DNA from: a virus
Virus record (IMG/VR): IMGVR_UViG_3300031707_000077
Location: 1 to 37,672 of that record
DNA length: 37,672 bases
Strand: one strand, 5' to 3'
In this document: one piece after another, positions 14,315 to 22,216 of the stretch
Position numbering within the stretch: position 1 is the first letter of the stretch
Layout: the number at the start of each line of letters is the position of its first letter
Program-made: the position numbers and the translations under genes
The notes under the pieces: generated by a model
What the model saw: only the letters and a program-made list of their open reading frames with translations
What the model was told of the DNA's origin: nothing
Databases searched by the model: none

Positions 14315-14733
14315 CCCAGACGAATACACCCACGAGAACTATCGAGCTGCCGCAGCCGCAGTTCCCGATGCTGACGCGCTTCATCTCGAACGCGCTCTTC
14401 CCGGAGAACAGGCGAGGCGTGCTCGACTCAGAACCGGTCACCTGGACACTCAGCCAGGCGCACCCACTCGTGCCGGACATGAAGATAATCCGGATGTTCG
14501 TCGACCGAGGTGGCGTCGAGGTCTACTCGGTGTCAGCGGACGGCAGCAAAGGGATGCGCAACCTCGTCCCGATGAACTGGGTACGCCTCATCGAAGAAGC
14601 GATGCCGCTAGACGTCTTCGTCGACGAGCTCGCTGCCTCCGAGTCGGATGAGGACGACGACCCAGAAGACTTGGTCGACCCGGAACCCGATCCAGAAGCA
14701 CCGACTCCGGTGAACGGTCACGTCGCGTCCTGA
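14311..14733 (+). CDS. Hypothetical protein with acidic tail
   Basis: A 140-residue protein starting at ATGA overlap. The first 110 residues look globular with strands around KIIRMFVDRGGVEVYSVSAD; the last 30 are very acidic (SDEDDDPEDLVDPEPDPE). Acidic tails are found on scaffold or chaperone-like proteins and on DNA mimics. I recognise no family. Confidence 0.72.
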   Translation: MTQTNTPTRTIELPQPQFPMLTRFISNALFPENRRGVLDSEPVTWTLSQAHPLVPDMKIIRMFVDRGGVEVYSVSADGSKGMRNLVPMNWVRLIEEAMPLDVFVDELAASESDEDDDPEDLVDPEPDPEAPTPVNGHVAS

Positions 14734-14762
14734 AAACGTCATCGAAAGAGATACGAGAACGA

Positions 14763-16568
14763 ATGGCAGCCAGACGCAGGGGACAGGAACGTTCGCAAGA
14801 GCGGGACGACAATAGAAGCACGCCGTCTCAACAAGATGAGGCGGACATCGTCGCAGAGTCGGGCGCCGAGCCCGACGAGAACGGCGAACTCATGGTCGAC
14901 GAGGCCAAGATCCGTGAGCTGGGCGCGGTCGACGCTACGAGCGTGCTCGAGAACCGTCGGCTCAGCAAGGTCGTCGACAAGAAACGCGCAAACATGCCGG
15001 GCATCACGTTCAACACGAGCGATCCGATCGTCTTGTACGAGAACACCATCAAGGTGTGGCCCGCGAACACGATCGACATCAGCGTCAGGCGCCTCACCGG
15101 CACTCCGGTGCAGCACGTGATCATCAGCCGCCCTCGATCTGGGGCGGAGCTCTACGAGGCGATCAAGGCCGTCCACGGCCAGTACAGCGAGGCCGAATAC
15201 GAGGTCAAGCTGCTCGACACGAGCCACAAGGTGTACCGCGGCACTGGGAGGATCACGATGCCGGACACGCGCGCCACGCAGCAGCCGCAGCAGCAGCCGC
15301 AGCAGCAAGGACAGCCCATGAATCCTCCTTACTATCCGCCGCAGGCTCCGTCAGGTTACCCGCCGCAGTACGCGCCGCAGTACCCGCCGCAGTACGCGCA
15401 GCCGCAGCAAGCGCAACCGCAGCAACCGCAGCAGGCGCCCCAGGTCGCGCCGCAGCAAGCGCCGCAACAGCCGCCGACCGTGCAAGTCATGCCGTCGTCG
15501 TTCGATCCGCACTCGATGATGTCGATGATGGATCAGATGTTCGGGATGTTCCGGCAGATGCAGTCCGCCGCGCAGCCGCCACCTGCTCCGCCGCCCGTGT
15601 TCTTGCAACCGCCGCCGCCTCCGCCGCCTGCTCTGATACAGCAGATGCCGCCGATGCCGTCACCGCAGGCCAGTCCTGCCGAGATGATGGCGTGGATGCA
15701 GGAGGCGTTTCGGATGTTCCAGCAAATGCAGCCGCCTGCGCCGCAGCCGTACATGCAGCCGCCCGCGCCGCAGCCGGCGCCGCAGCAGCCTGTTCAGCCG
15801 CCGCCCTCTCCGCAGTCTGGCCTCGTCGAGTCGATGGCGATGATGGAGAAGATGTTCGGGATGTTCCAGCGTATGCAGGCGCCGAGCAGCGGACCTGGGC
15901 CTGGGCTCGGCGGACCTGGCGGGCCGTACCGCGGACCGCGCCCGTCTTACAACCCGCAGGGCGATCAAGGCGACCCGCGCGCTCCTTACTACCCGCGGGG
16001 CGACGATAGACCGCCGCAATACCCCGCTCCGCCGCAGCGAGAACGGACGGCCGCCGAGCAGTTCCGCGAAGCGATGACGGTTGTGCGCACGGCCGTCGAC
16101 GCGGTGCAGGAGATGAACGCGCTGATGCCGCAGCACGAGGCGCCCGCTGCCACTCTGCCGCACGAGGTGGACGACGACAGCCCGGTCCAGATCATCGACA
16201 CAGGCCCGGTGAAGATCGCCGTCAACAAGAGCGACGGCGCCATGCGGTGGGCTGACACGAGCATGATCGCGCTCCCCGGTGTGCTCAGATGGCTCGGCGA
16301 GCAGCGCGAGGCGATTCAAAAGGAGAGCGCCGCGCGACAGACTCGGCAACAGTCCCCGCCGCCGCAGCAGCTCCCGCCTGGTTTCGTCGAAGTCGGTCCC
16401 GGCTACCAGCCACCGCCTGGATACGTGGCCGTGGCGGTCGACACGCAGGGGCATCCGTTACCGCCGCCTCCGGCATACGTGCCGCCGCCGATCCAATCGA
16501 CGCCAGAGCCGCCGGTCAGACGAGCGTGGGGAGCGCCGACGATCCCTTCTGAAGGAGAAGGCCAGTGA
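14763..16568 (+). CDS. Pro/Gln-rich protein with three Met/Phe helices
   Basis: A 601-residue protein. Residues 1-60 are charged; about 70-165 form a beta-containing domain (GITFNTSDPIVLYENTIKVW to YRGTGRITMP). From about 170 the sequence is Pro/Gln-rich with PPQYA-type repeats. Three 17-residue Met/Phe-rich amphipathic helices interrupt it at 251-267, 307-323 and 356-372, with core (M/A)FxMF(R/Q)xMQ. A second folded part lies at about 415-520, before a Pro-rich end. It may be a scaffold or membrane-associated organiser. The helices could sit on a membrane surface or grip a partner. No known family recognised. Confidence 0.78.
   Translation: MAARRRGQERSQERDDNRSTPSQQDEADIVAESGAEPDENGELMVDEAKIRELGAVDATSVLENRRLSKVVDKKRANMPGITFNTSDPIVLYENTIKVWPANTIDISVRRLTGTPVQHVIISRPRSGAELYEAIKAVHGQYSEAEYEVKLLDTSHKVYRGTGRITMPDTRATQQPQQQPQQQGQPMNPPYYPPQAPSGYPPQYAPQYPPQYAQPQQAQPQQPQQAPQVAPQQAPQQPPTVQVMPSSFDPHSMMSMMDQMFGMFRQMQSAAQPPPAPPPVFLQPPPPPPPALIQQMPPMPSPQASPAEMMAWMQEAFRMFQQMQPPAPQPYMQPPAPQPAPQQPVQPPPSPQSGLVESMAMMEKMFGMFQRMQAPSSGPGPGLGGPGGPYRGPRPSYNPQGDQGDPRAPYYPRGDDRPPQYPAPPQRERTAAEQFREAMTVVRTAVDAVQEMNALMPQHEAPAATLPHEVDDDSPVQIIDTGPVKIAVNKSDGAMRWADTSMIALPGVLRWLGEQREAIQKESAARQTRQQSPPPQQLPPGFVEVGPGYQPPPGYVAVAVDTQGHPLPPPPAYVPPPIQSTPEPPVRRAWGAPTIPSEGEGQ
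15513..15878 (+). repeat. Three copies of a 17-residue Met/Phe helix repeat
   Basis: The copies are at 15513-15563, 15681-15731 and 15828-15878, each 51 bases. The encoded cores read SMMDQMFGMFRQMQ, WMQEAFRMFQQMQ and MMEKMFGMFQRMQ. They are spaced by Pro/Gln linkers of different length, so this is a repeated binding element rather than a slipped tandem repeat. Confidence 0.75.
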
Positions 16569-16996
16569 AGTTCGCTGTCAACGTCGAGTTCACGGACGAC
16601 GAGCTGCGCAAATACGCCGAGGACGTCGGTCGACGATGGACCATGGGCTTCTTTCAGGAGGCTTTCAAAACAGGCCAACGACTGAAAATCAATCCGAACG
16701 CACTCAGTGAGATCGGTCTCGCGCTCGCGAGCGCCCTCAGTGCGAGCGGCGTGAAGACGGACTCGGCACCGCGACCTGATCCGGGGCCGACGGCGGACAC
16801 GCCGATACCGTACGCGCCCACGCCGTCGCGCTGCGAGCGTGTTGAGGTGTCGCCGTTCAACGAAGAGGGTTGGATGTGCCACCCCTGCGGCTTCTACAAT
16901 GGAGTGCAGCGCTCGGTGTGTCGGCATTGCGACCACGAACGTTGCGACATCGTAGTCCCCCCGCCGCCCCGTCAAGACGATCCGTCCGTGCAGTAG
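16565..16996 (+). CDS. RanBP2-type zinc finger protein
   Basis: A 143-residue protein overlapping the previous stop (GTGA). The first 60 residues are helical. Near the C-terminus Trp103-x-Cys105-x2-Cys108-x3-Asn112-x6-Cys119-x2-Cys122 fits the RanBP2 zinc finger consensus exactly, including the Trp and Asn. In eukaryotes this finger binds RNA or ubiquitin; in bacteria it is uncommon. A Pro-rich spacer separates the parts. Its partner here is unknown. Confidence 0.75.
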   Translation: MKFAVNVEFTDDELRKYAEDVGRRWTMGFFQEAFKTGQRLKINPNALSEIGLALASALSASGVKTDSAPRPDPGPTADTPIPYAPTPSRCERVEVSPFNEEGWMCHPCGFYNGVQRSVCRHCDHERCDIVVPPPPRQDDPSVQ

Positions 16997-17004
16997 AGGA
17001 CACC

Positions 17005-17193
17005 GTGAAATACCGGATCATGATGAGCATCGAGGTGGAGGCGAGGGACGATCGTCAGGCCCACGAGTACGCGACGAAGTTCGCGGAACTGCTCAAGTCG
17101 CCGCTCGTGCGGATGGCGGTCGTGGGCGAGGGGATCCAGCTCTCCGGCGGCGGACGACCGATCGTGCATCAGCCGCAACGTGAGCCCACCTGA
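17005..17193 (+). CDS. Small hypothetical protein
   Basis: A 62-residue protein from GTG with AGAGGA just upstream. YRIMMSIEVEARDDRQAHEYATKFAELL then LVRMAVVGEGIQL suggests a small strand-helix-strand (ferredoxin-like) unit. No family is named. It is followed by a 66-base gap before the LysM gene, one of the few gaps in this block. Confidence 0.65.
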   Translation: MKYRIMMSIEVEARDDRQAHEYATKFAELLKSPLVRMAVVGEGIQLSGGGRPIVHQPQREPT

Positions 17194-17259
17194 GCAGGAA
17201 AACTCGGGCGCCGATTGCTTTTGTAGACGAGTCTCGAACACGCGCGTAGGCTACCGGCC

Positions 17260-18039
17260 ATGCGCCTCCATGAAGTGCAGCCTGGAGACAGTCCCGCGAG
17301 TATCGCGATTGCTCACGTCGGATGCCCCAAATGCGCGGTCGATCTCGTGCGCGCCAATCCGCACAAGGAAACCGTCACGCACCCGAACGGCTTCGTGACT
17401 TTCAAGGAGCTGCACGTCGGCGAGCAGCTCAATCTGCCGGACAAATGGTGGACGAAAGAGTTCGACGAGCTGCCTCCCGCGTACTTCGCGGCGCTACCTC
17501 ACCCGGACGGCGTCACGCTGCCCAAATCCACTGCGCGCACGCTCGGGGATGACCCAACCGGCCCTCTCGTCGTCTCCGCAGCGCAAACGGCTGCCGCCGC
17601 CATTGCAGCCGATCCGAGCTATTGCGCGTCGGTCGCGCGCCCCGGCAGCGCGGTCAACACAGCGGTGCACGCCTTCAAGGTGGCCTGGAACGCTGCGAAT
17701 CCAGGGGGTCCGGTGCCGATCAACACCGGCAACTACGAGCAGGCCACCGCCGACGCGCTCAGGCGCGCACTCGGCACGGCGCCCGCGGCGTGTGCGGCGC
17801 CTCTTTTTGTGCCCCCTTCTCCGCCACGGAAGCAAACGCAGCAGGGGCTCAGTACCAGCGCCGTCATGGGCCTCGGGCTACTGGGCGTCGGAGCCGTGGG
17901 CGTTGCGATCTACCTCGCTACGCAGGGAGATCCGCCTGCCCGAGCGCACCGCCAGCCTCCGCCCCGCCAACTTCCCCGAGCGCACCGTCAACTACCGCGC
18001 GTACACCGAGTGTGGCCGCCTCCTGGAGATTTTTCATGA
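17260..18039 (+). CDS. LysM protein with YC domain and C-terminal membrane anchor
   Basis: A 259-residue protein. The start LHEVQPGDSPASIAIAH and a later LNLPD end form a LysM-type domain with an insertion that includes CPKC. Residues about 118-177 are a YC domain (SYCASV, AVHAFKVAWNAANPGG, VPINTGNYE, ATADALRRALG) that also appears twice in the 24511 gene. GLSTSAVMGLG starts a membrane helix near 197-222, followed by an Arg/Pro-rich tail. LysM binds N-acetylglucosamine in peptidoglycan. I infer a virion membrane protein that faces the cell wall on entry. ATGA couples it to the next gene. Confidence 0.78.
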   Translation: MRLHEVQPGDSPASIAIAHVGCPKCAVDLVRANPHKETVTHPNGFVTFKELHVGEQLNLPDKWWTKEFDELPPAYFAALPHPDGVTLPKSTARTLGDDPTGPLVVSAAQTAAAAIAADPSYCASVARPGSAVNTAVHAFKVAWNAANPGGPVPINTGNYEQATADALRRALGTAPAACAAPLFVPPSPPRKQTQQGLSTSAVMGLGLLGVGAVGVAIYLATQGDPPARAHRQPPPRQLPRAHRQLPRVHRVWPPPGDFS

Positions 18040-18698
18040 TCGAAAAGCCCGTAGAGAACGTGAAGACCGACGCCAGGCCGCATCCCGCAGGAGGCAAGGG
18101 CGCGAGACTGTCACTCAAGGAGGTCGCGGAGCGTGCATGGAAAGCGCGCATGAGCCCGCGGCTTCGCGCGTGGGTCACGCAACAGCTCGCCAAGCACAAC
18201 GCCGCGACCGGAGCGCGCCGTCAGAAGGCGCAGGCCATCCTCACTGAGTTCCGGAAGAAGGTGCCGTACATCGCTGATCCGGTGATGGGCGAGTTCATGG
18301 AGACACCCGACCAGACGCTCTGTCTCGACGAGGGCGGCCTGTGCTTCATCGGGACGGACTGCGACGGCGCGGCCATCACGCTCGCCGCCGCGATGATGTC
18401 GATCGGGATCTCCACCATGATCATCGGCAGCAGTCACCATGAGCCGTACGACGTGCCCTCACACGTGTTCATGGGGTTCGAGGACGAACTCGGAGCGTGG
18501 GTGAAGATGGATGGCACAACGAAGTTCCCAGTGGGTCGCGTCTCGCCCAGCATGCGCGAGTGGTGGGTGGAGCCAGGTCAAGAGGCCAAAGAACGAGGCG
18601 TGGGCGACTTCGTCGGCATGAGCGGCGATCCGACGACGACTGGAGCGCTCGCGGCACCGGCTAGCGCACTCGATCTGCTCTATCCGGGGATCCGCTAG
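18036..18698 (+). CDS. Transglutaminase-like cysteine protein
   Basis: A 220-residue protein with GGAGA before the ATG. Cys109 in GTDCDGAAITLAAAMMSIG, His143 in PSHVFMGF and Asp159 in WVKMDGTTKFP give the C-H-D triad of transglutaminase-like folds. It could cross-link or process proteins, for example during particle assembly; proteolysis or deamidation are also possible in this fold. It lies between a membrane-anchored wall-binding protein and the major structural block. No signal peptide. Confidence 0.78.
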   Translation: MIEKPVENVKTDARPHPAGGKGARLSLKEVAERAWKARMSPRLRAWVTQQLAKHNAATGARRQKAQAILTEFRKKVPYIADPVMGEFMETPDQTLCLDEGGLCFIGTDCDGAAITLAAAMMSIGISTMIIGSSHHEPYDVPSHVFMGFEDELGAWVKMDGTTKFPVGRVSPSMREWWVEPGQEAKERGVGDFVGMSGDPTTTGALAAPASALDLLYPGIR

Positions 18699-18944
18699 TA
18701 CAACGCACGTTTACCCGGCGTAAAACTTAGCGCGGTTATTTTCAACATTTCGCACACGTCACTCACGTGTCGAAGAGCACTCCGCCGATCGTGCGCAACC
18801 GATTGTCTTGATTACGGTTTCGAGCCGTAAGCAGATCAGCGCGCGGAGCCCGAATGCTCCTGTAACCACGACTGCGGCGCACCGCAATGCGTGTATTAGT
18901 GGACGCCTCGATCTCAGGCTGCGATCGTATGAGCGCACCGTGAC
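18699..18944. promoter_or_regulatory. Longest non-coding gap, three inverted repeats
   Basis: This 246-base gap is more AT-rich at 18707-18752. It holds TTTAC/GTAAA at about 18710-18724, ACACGT at 18754-18759 with ACGTGT at 18765-18770, and TTACGG at 18812-18817 with CCGTAA at 18825-18830. No clear -35/-10 pair with standard spacing is seen. The gap precedes the structural block, so I infer a transcription control site: the repeats may be operators or RNA hairpins. Confidence 0.45.
18887..18943 (+). CDS. Possible 18-residue leader ORF
   Basis: ATG at 18887 opens MRVLVDASISGCDRMSAP and stops one base before the ATG at 18945, which itself lacks a good ribosome site. That spacing suggests translational coupling. 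The peptide may have no function of its own. Confidence 0.25.
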   Translation: MRVLVDASISGCDRMSAP

Positions 18945-20699
18945 ATGGGCCTTTACGACGATCGCTTGTCCGAACTCAGCGAACCCCGACACGGTCGGCG
19001 GGTCGCTCAGCGTCGATCTTCGTCACTCCGCCCGAACGCGCCAGTTGCCCGGATCCCCGAAGCCGCGACCAAGCCGCAATCGCTGCTCTTTGATCGCTCT
19101 TCCGGCTGGACCGTCAACAAATCCAAAGCGTGGGCCAAGTCCCGCGACTACCGGTACGGGGAGGTGGACGTCACCGACCAGTACATCCGTCTCCGCCAGT
19201 TCGATCCTACAGGGTTCAAAGTCAAACGGACTATTCCATTCGGCCGGGGTATCCGCGCCGTAGTTGCTCACGAGGAAAGCATGCTCACCACCACCGCCCG
19301 AGAAGCCCCCCGTCGCCATCGCGCCTCCAAGAAGAAGAAGAAGGCGACATCCAGCAAACGCCCACGTCGGCATGCGAAGAAGGTGACAGCCGTCGCGACT
19401 CGGCGTCGACACCGCAAGGTGAAGGCGGCGAAGCGGTCGAGTCACATGATGGAAGCGAGCAAGAAGCGTCGCACCAAGCGTCGCCCGGCGCGCGCATCGG
19501 AAGCGTGGAAGGGCGACTCGGCCGGTCACGCGAAGGCGGCTCGGAAGGGTCACAGGCGCAGCAAGGCGCGCAAGTCACGCAAGGCCGGTCGTCGGCGCAG
19601 CAAGAAGACGCGCGAGACGATGTACGCCGCAGCACCGAAGCGTCGTCGGCATGCGAAGAGGCGCACTCGCGAGCCTATGGTGATGGAAGCGAAGCGCTCG
19701 CGTCGCCGCTCCCACCGCAACTCCGAGGCGAAGCGCAGCGGACGTGGCAGCGCGATGGGTCCAGCCGAGTTCGGTATCGCGATCGTCTCCGCCGGTCTCG
19801 GTTTCGTGCTGGCCGACGGTCTCGACCGTATGCTCGCCACCTACGATCCGACGGCGAAGGAGTTGCCGACGGACAAGTTCACGTCGAGCGGCGCCGGCAC
19901 TCTCGCGAACACGCTCAACGTCGCTGCGGCACCGAGCTGGCAGCGCGTCGTGGCGAGCATCGCCGTGACCGCGGCACCGGCCGTCGGGAGCATGTACATC
20001 AAGAACCCGATGCTGAAGAGCTCAGCCGAAGGGCTGGCAATCGGCGCGGGCGTCTCGTTGTTCAAGACGCTCTGGAGCAACGTCCTCATGCCCATGCTCG
20101 TGGGCAAGGACACCTCGGTGGATGCTCTCAAGAAGAGCTACATCGCTCGGCTCTACCCGGCCGAGGTCGCAGCGCGCATCAACTCGCGCAAGACCAACGA
20201 CGCGGGCGCGGCCGTCACGCCGCAGATGGCCGTCTCGAGCACAGGCTCGGGCGCACTGTCTGCGCCTCCTGAGCAGCAGATGTACTACCCGCCGGCCGCT
20301 GGCGTCGGAGAGCCGGCGGACGTGGGTCCGTTCGCGCTGGCCGGTAGCTCGGACTACCCCAGCGCTGCGGAGGCTCTGCGCAGCCAGGCTGGGATGGGCG
20401 ATTTCCCCACCGTGCAGCACACGTGGGGGACGGGCGGCTCGGCCGCTGGTGGGATCCTCCCCACCGCGGCTCAGGCGATGGGCACGGGCGGCTCGGCCGC
20501 TGGCGGGATCCTCCCCACCGCCGCTCAGGCGATGGGAGTAAGCGCGGCGTACATGCCCGGCCCGCCCCCGGGACCGGGTCCGGGTCCGAACATCGAGCGA
20601 GGATCGGATCCAGCAGCATGTGGCTGCATCGGTGACGACAACCAGTTCCTCGGCTTCGTCGGTGACGAGGCTGCGGACGGCACGCTCGCTAGCATGTGA
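18945..20699 (+). CDS. Arg/Lys-rich protein with membrane segments
   Basis: A 584-residue protein in four parts. Residues about 50-110 are a small domain (SSGWTVNKSKAWAK, YIRLRQFDPTGF, PFGRGIRAVVA). Residues 120-266 are very rich in Arg, Lys, Ser and His, like histone H1 or protamine tails. From about 268 there are hydrophobic stretches (FGIAIVSAGLGFVLADG, VVASIAVTAAPAVG, GLAIGAGVSLFKTLW). The end is Gly/Pro-rich with two 18-residue repeats. An internal ATG at 19281 with AGGAAAG could start a shorter form. A membrane-bound DNA-condensing protein of the particle is my inference. Confidence 0.75.
   Translation: MGLYDDRLSELSEPRHGRRVAQRRSSSLRPNAPVARIPEAATKPQSLLFDRSSGWTVNKSKAWAKSRDYRYGEVDVTDQYIRLRQFDPTGFKVKRTIPFGRGIRAVVAHEESMLTTTAREAPRRHRASKKKKKATSSKRPRRHAKKVTAVATRRRHRKVKAAKRSSHMMEASKKRRTKRRPARASEAWKGDSAGHAKAARKGHRRSKARKSRKAGRRRSKKTRETMYAAAPKRRRHAKRRTREPMVMEAKRSRRRSHRNSEAKRSGRGSAMGPAEFGIAIVSAGLGFVLADGLDRMLATYDPTAKELPTDKFTSSGAGTLANTLNVAAAPSWQRVVASIAVTAAPAVGSMYIKNPMLKSSAEGLAIGAGVSLFKTLWSNVLMPMLVGKDTSVDALKKSYIARLYPAEVAARINSRKTNDAGAAVTPQMAVSSTGSGALSAPPEQQMYYPPAAGVGEPADVGPFALAGSSDYPSAAEALRSQAGMGDFPTVQHTWGTGGSAAGGILPTAAQAMGTGGSAAGGILPTAAQAMGVSAAYMPGPPPGPGPGPNIERGSDPAACGCIGDDNQFLGFVGDEAADGTLASM
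20427..20534 (+). repeat. Two tandem 54-base repeats
   Basis: Units 20427-20480 and 20481-20534 differ at only a few bases and encode GTGGSAAGGILPTAAQAM twice in frame near the end of the Arg/Lys-rich protein. This is a recent in-frame duplication, probably in a flexible tail. Confidence 0.85.
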
Positions 20700-20705
20700 G
20701 ACGGC

Positions 20706-20722
20706 GCCTGCACCTAGCAGGC
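20706..20722 (+). promoter_or_regulatory. Hairpin in the leader of the capsid candidate
   Basis: GCCTGC at 20706-20711 pairs with GCAGGC at 20717-20722 around a 5-base loop, just after the preceding stop and without a U-tract. It may be a weak terminator or an mRNA stabiliser for the strongly expressed gene at 20846. I see no other element in 20723-20830. Confidence 0.35.
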
Positions 20723-20845
20723 ACATCGACCCCATCCCGGTAGGCTTCGAGCCCCGGGATTGGGGCGTTGAAGAGGGCACTGCGCGCCCCAAACCAAAAC
20801 GCTCGCGTCGGCACAGGAAACGGCGAGCATCAGGAGACACAAGAC

Positions 20846-22117
20846 ATGGCCAACAGAAGCATCACGGGTCGGAAAATGATGAAGTACGGCGATTCGCAGG
20901 AGAAGGTCCGGCGAGTTCCGTTCGGTCTCGGAGCGGCTCCGGGCACGCCGGGCGCCGCGGAGAAGTGTCTCCGCTGCTCGTTCGGGAACATCCCGGTCAT
21001 CGAGGAGGTCGTCTGGACGATCCCTCTCCCGCTGACGTCTGATGAGGCGCTCGCGACCCTCGGTGACACGGTGAACCTGCTCTCGGGCAGCTCCAGCGTG
21101 CCCGGTGTGGCGTCGATCGACTCGACGTTCCTCATCAACGGCATCCTCCAGACGGACATCCTCTCGCAGGGGATCGGCGTCCACGTCTTCTGCGAACCGA
21201 TGACGTTCTCGACGATCGGCAACGCCTTCACGGCGCCAGGCACGCCTCCGGTGCAGACCCCTCCTTCGCCGGACGTGTTCACGTCGAACGACGTCTTCGC
21301 TGGCGCTCTCGGTGCGCAGTTCCAGGTCGGCGGCTCGGGAGCAACGATCACTCCCGCCGTGTTCGAGTTCGGATCCCCCGCGTGGCGCGCGGGATGGAAC
21401 TTCATCAACGCCTACCAGTTCCAGTGGAAGACCTCGCAGCGCGAGCTCGTCCTCAACGAACTGGCGGCGGACGTGTCGTACTTCGGCTCCTTCGCGGACG
21501 CCGAGGCGGCCGGCACCTCGGAAATCGCCATCATCGAGTTCGTCGCCGCGGTCAACGCGACGTACCGCTCGAAGGGCTCAGCGACGATCTTCCTGCCGAT
21601 CAGCTTCCGGCGTGTGGGAAGCGTCACCCCCCTCCTCAACGTCGGTGTCTTCCACCCGACGCGCGACTTCGACCTCGCCCCGGTCACCTGGGGTGGTCTC
21701 CGGTGGCAGGGCTACGGCTGCCGCGGTCAGATGTACCGGCCGATCGAGAGCCCGTGCTTCCTTGAGCGCGGTATCCCCATCGGGATGCTCTTCGTCGTGC
21801 AGGACGCCGTCCACCAGGCGCAGATGCTCGAAGCAGTCACGATCAACAACGATCCGTTCGGCTCCAACATCTCGCCGGACGAGAACCTGCCGTGCCTGAC
21901 GACGTTCGGCGTGCTCGACCCCAACGTCATGCTCGAGCAGACGCTCGACGCGGTGCCAGTGCTCGCGTCGCAGCAGGTCAACGTCTGTCGCCAGACCTTC
22001 AAGGGCGGCATCCTGAAGCTCGCCATCAAGATCAAGGGCTGGGAGATGCCCGGTGGCTGGAAGGCGTATTGCTCCGCCAACCTGCCGCAGATCATGGCGT
22101 CGTCCACGGCGCCCTGA
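20846..22117 (+). CDS. Putative major capsid protein (423 residues)
   Basis: Start ATG at 20846 with AGGAGA at 20832-20837; upstream in-frame codons look non-coding. The protein is beta-rich with many Pro/Gly turns and almost no long charged helices (VWTIPLPLT, IGVHVFCEPMTF, ATIFLPISFRRVGS, MLFVVQDAVHQ, LKLAIKIKGW). Size and composition suit a double jelly-roll coat protein, but fold is not provable by eye. Support is contextual: it has its own leader, a terminator-like hairpin follows, and structural genes come next. It could also be a spike or another particle protein. I see no HK97-type features. Confidence 0.72.
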   Translation: MANRSITGRKMMKYGDSQEKVRRVPFGLGAAPGTPGAAEKCLRCSFGNIPVIEEVVWTIPLPLTSDEALATLGDTVNLLSGSSSVPGVASIDSTFLINGILQTDILSQGIGVHVFCEPMTFSTIGNAFTAPGTPPVQTPPSPDVFTSNDVFAGALGAQFQVGGSGATITPAVFEFGSPAWRAGWNFINAYQFQWKTSQRELVLNELAADVSYFGSFADAEAAGTSEIAIIEFVAAVNATYRSKGSATIFLPISFRRVGSVTPLLNVGVFHPTRDFDLAPVTWGGLRWQGYGCRGQMYRPIESPCFLERGIPIGMLFVVQDAVHQAQMLEAVTINNDPFGSNISPDENLPCLTTFGVLDPNVMLEQTLDAVPVLASQQVNVCRQTFKGGILKLAIKIKGWEMPGGWKAYCSANLPQIMASSTAP

Positions 22118-22139
22118 TCTCTGAACAGCAGTAGCCCGA

Positions 22140-22182
22140 CGGGCGGCGTGGCCAACAGCGCCGCGACCGCCCGTTCGCTTTT
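22140..22182 (+). terminator. Rho-independent-like terminator after capsid candidate
   Basis: CGGGCGG at 22140-22146 pairs with CCGCCCG at 22167-22173, with smaller pairing inside the 20-base loop, and TTCGCTTTT follows at 22174-22182. The T-run is short, so termination may be partial, letting the capsid message be more abundant than the downstream genes. Confidence 0.55.
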
Positions 22183-22216
22183 CCAAGGACCGTGATCGAG
22201 CTTCGAGGAGACTCCA

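Noticed and set aside
15056-16009. 317-codon Ala/Arg-rich plus frame inside the Pro/Gln-rich gene
   Set aside because: It is the +1 frame of CAG/CCG repeats and lacks a ribosome site; its low complexity comes from the repeat codons.
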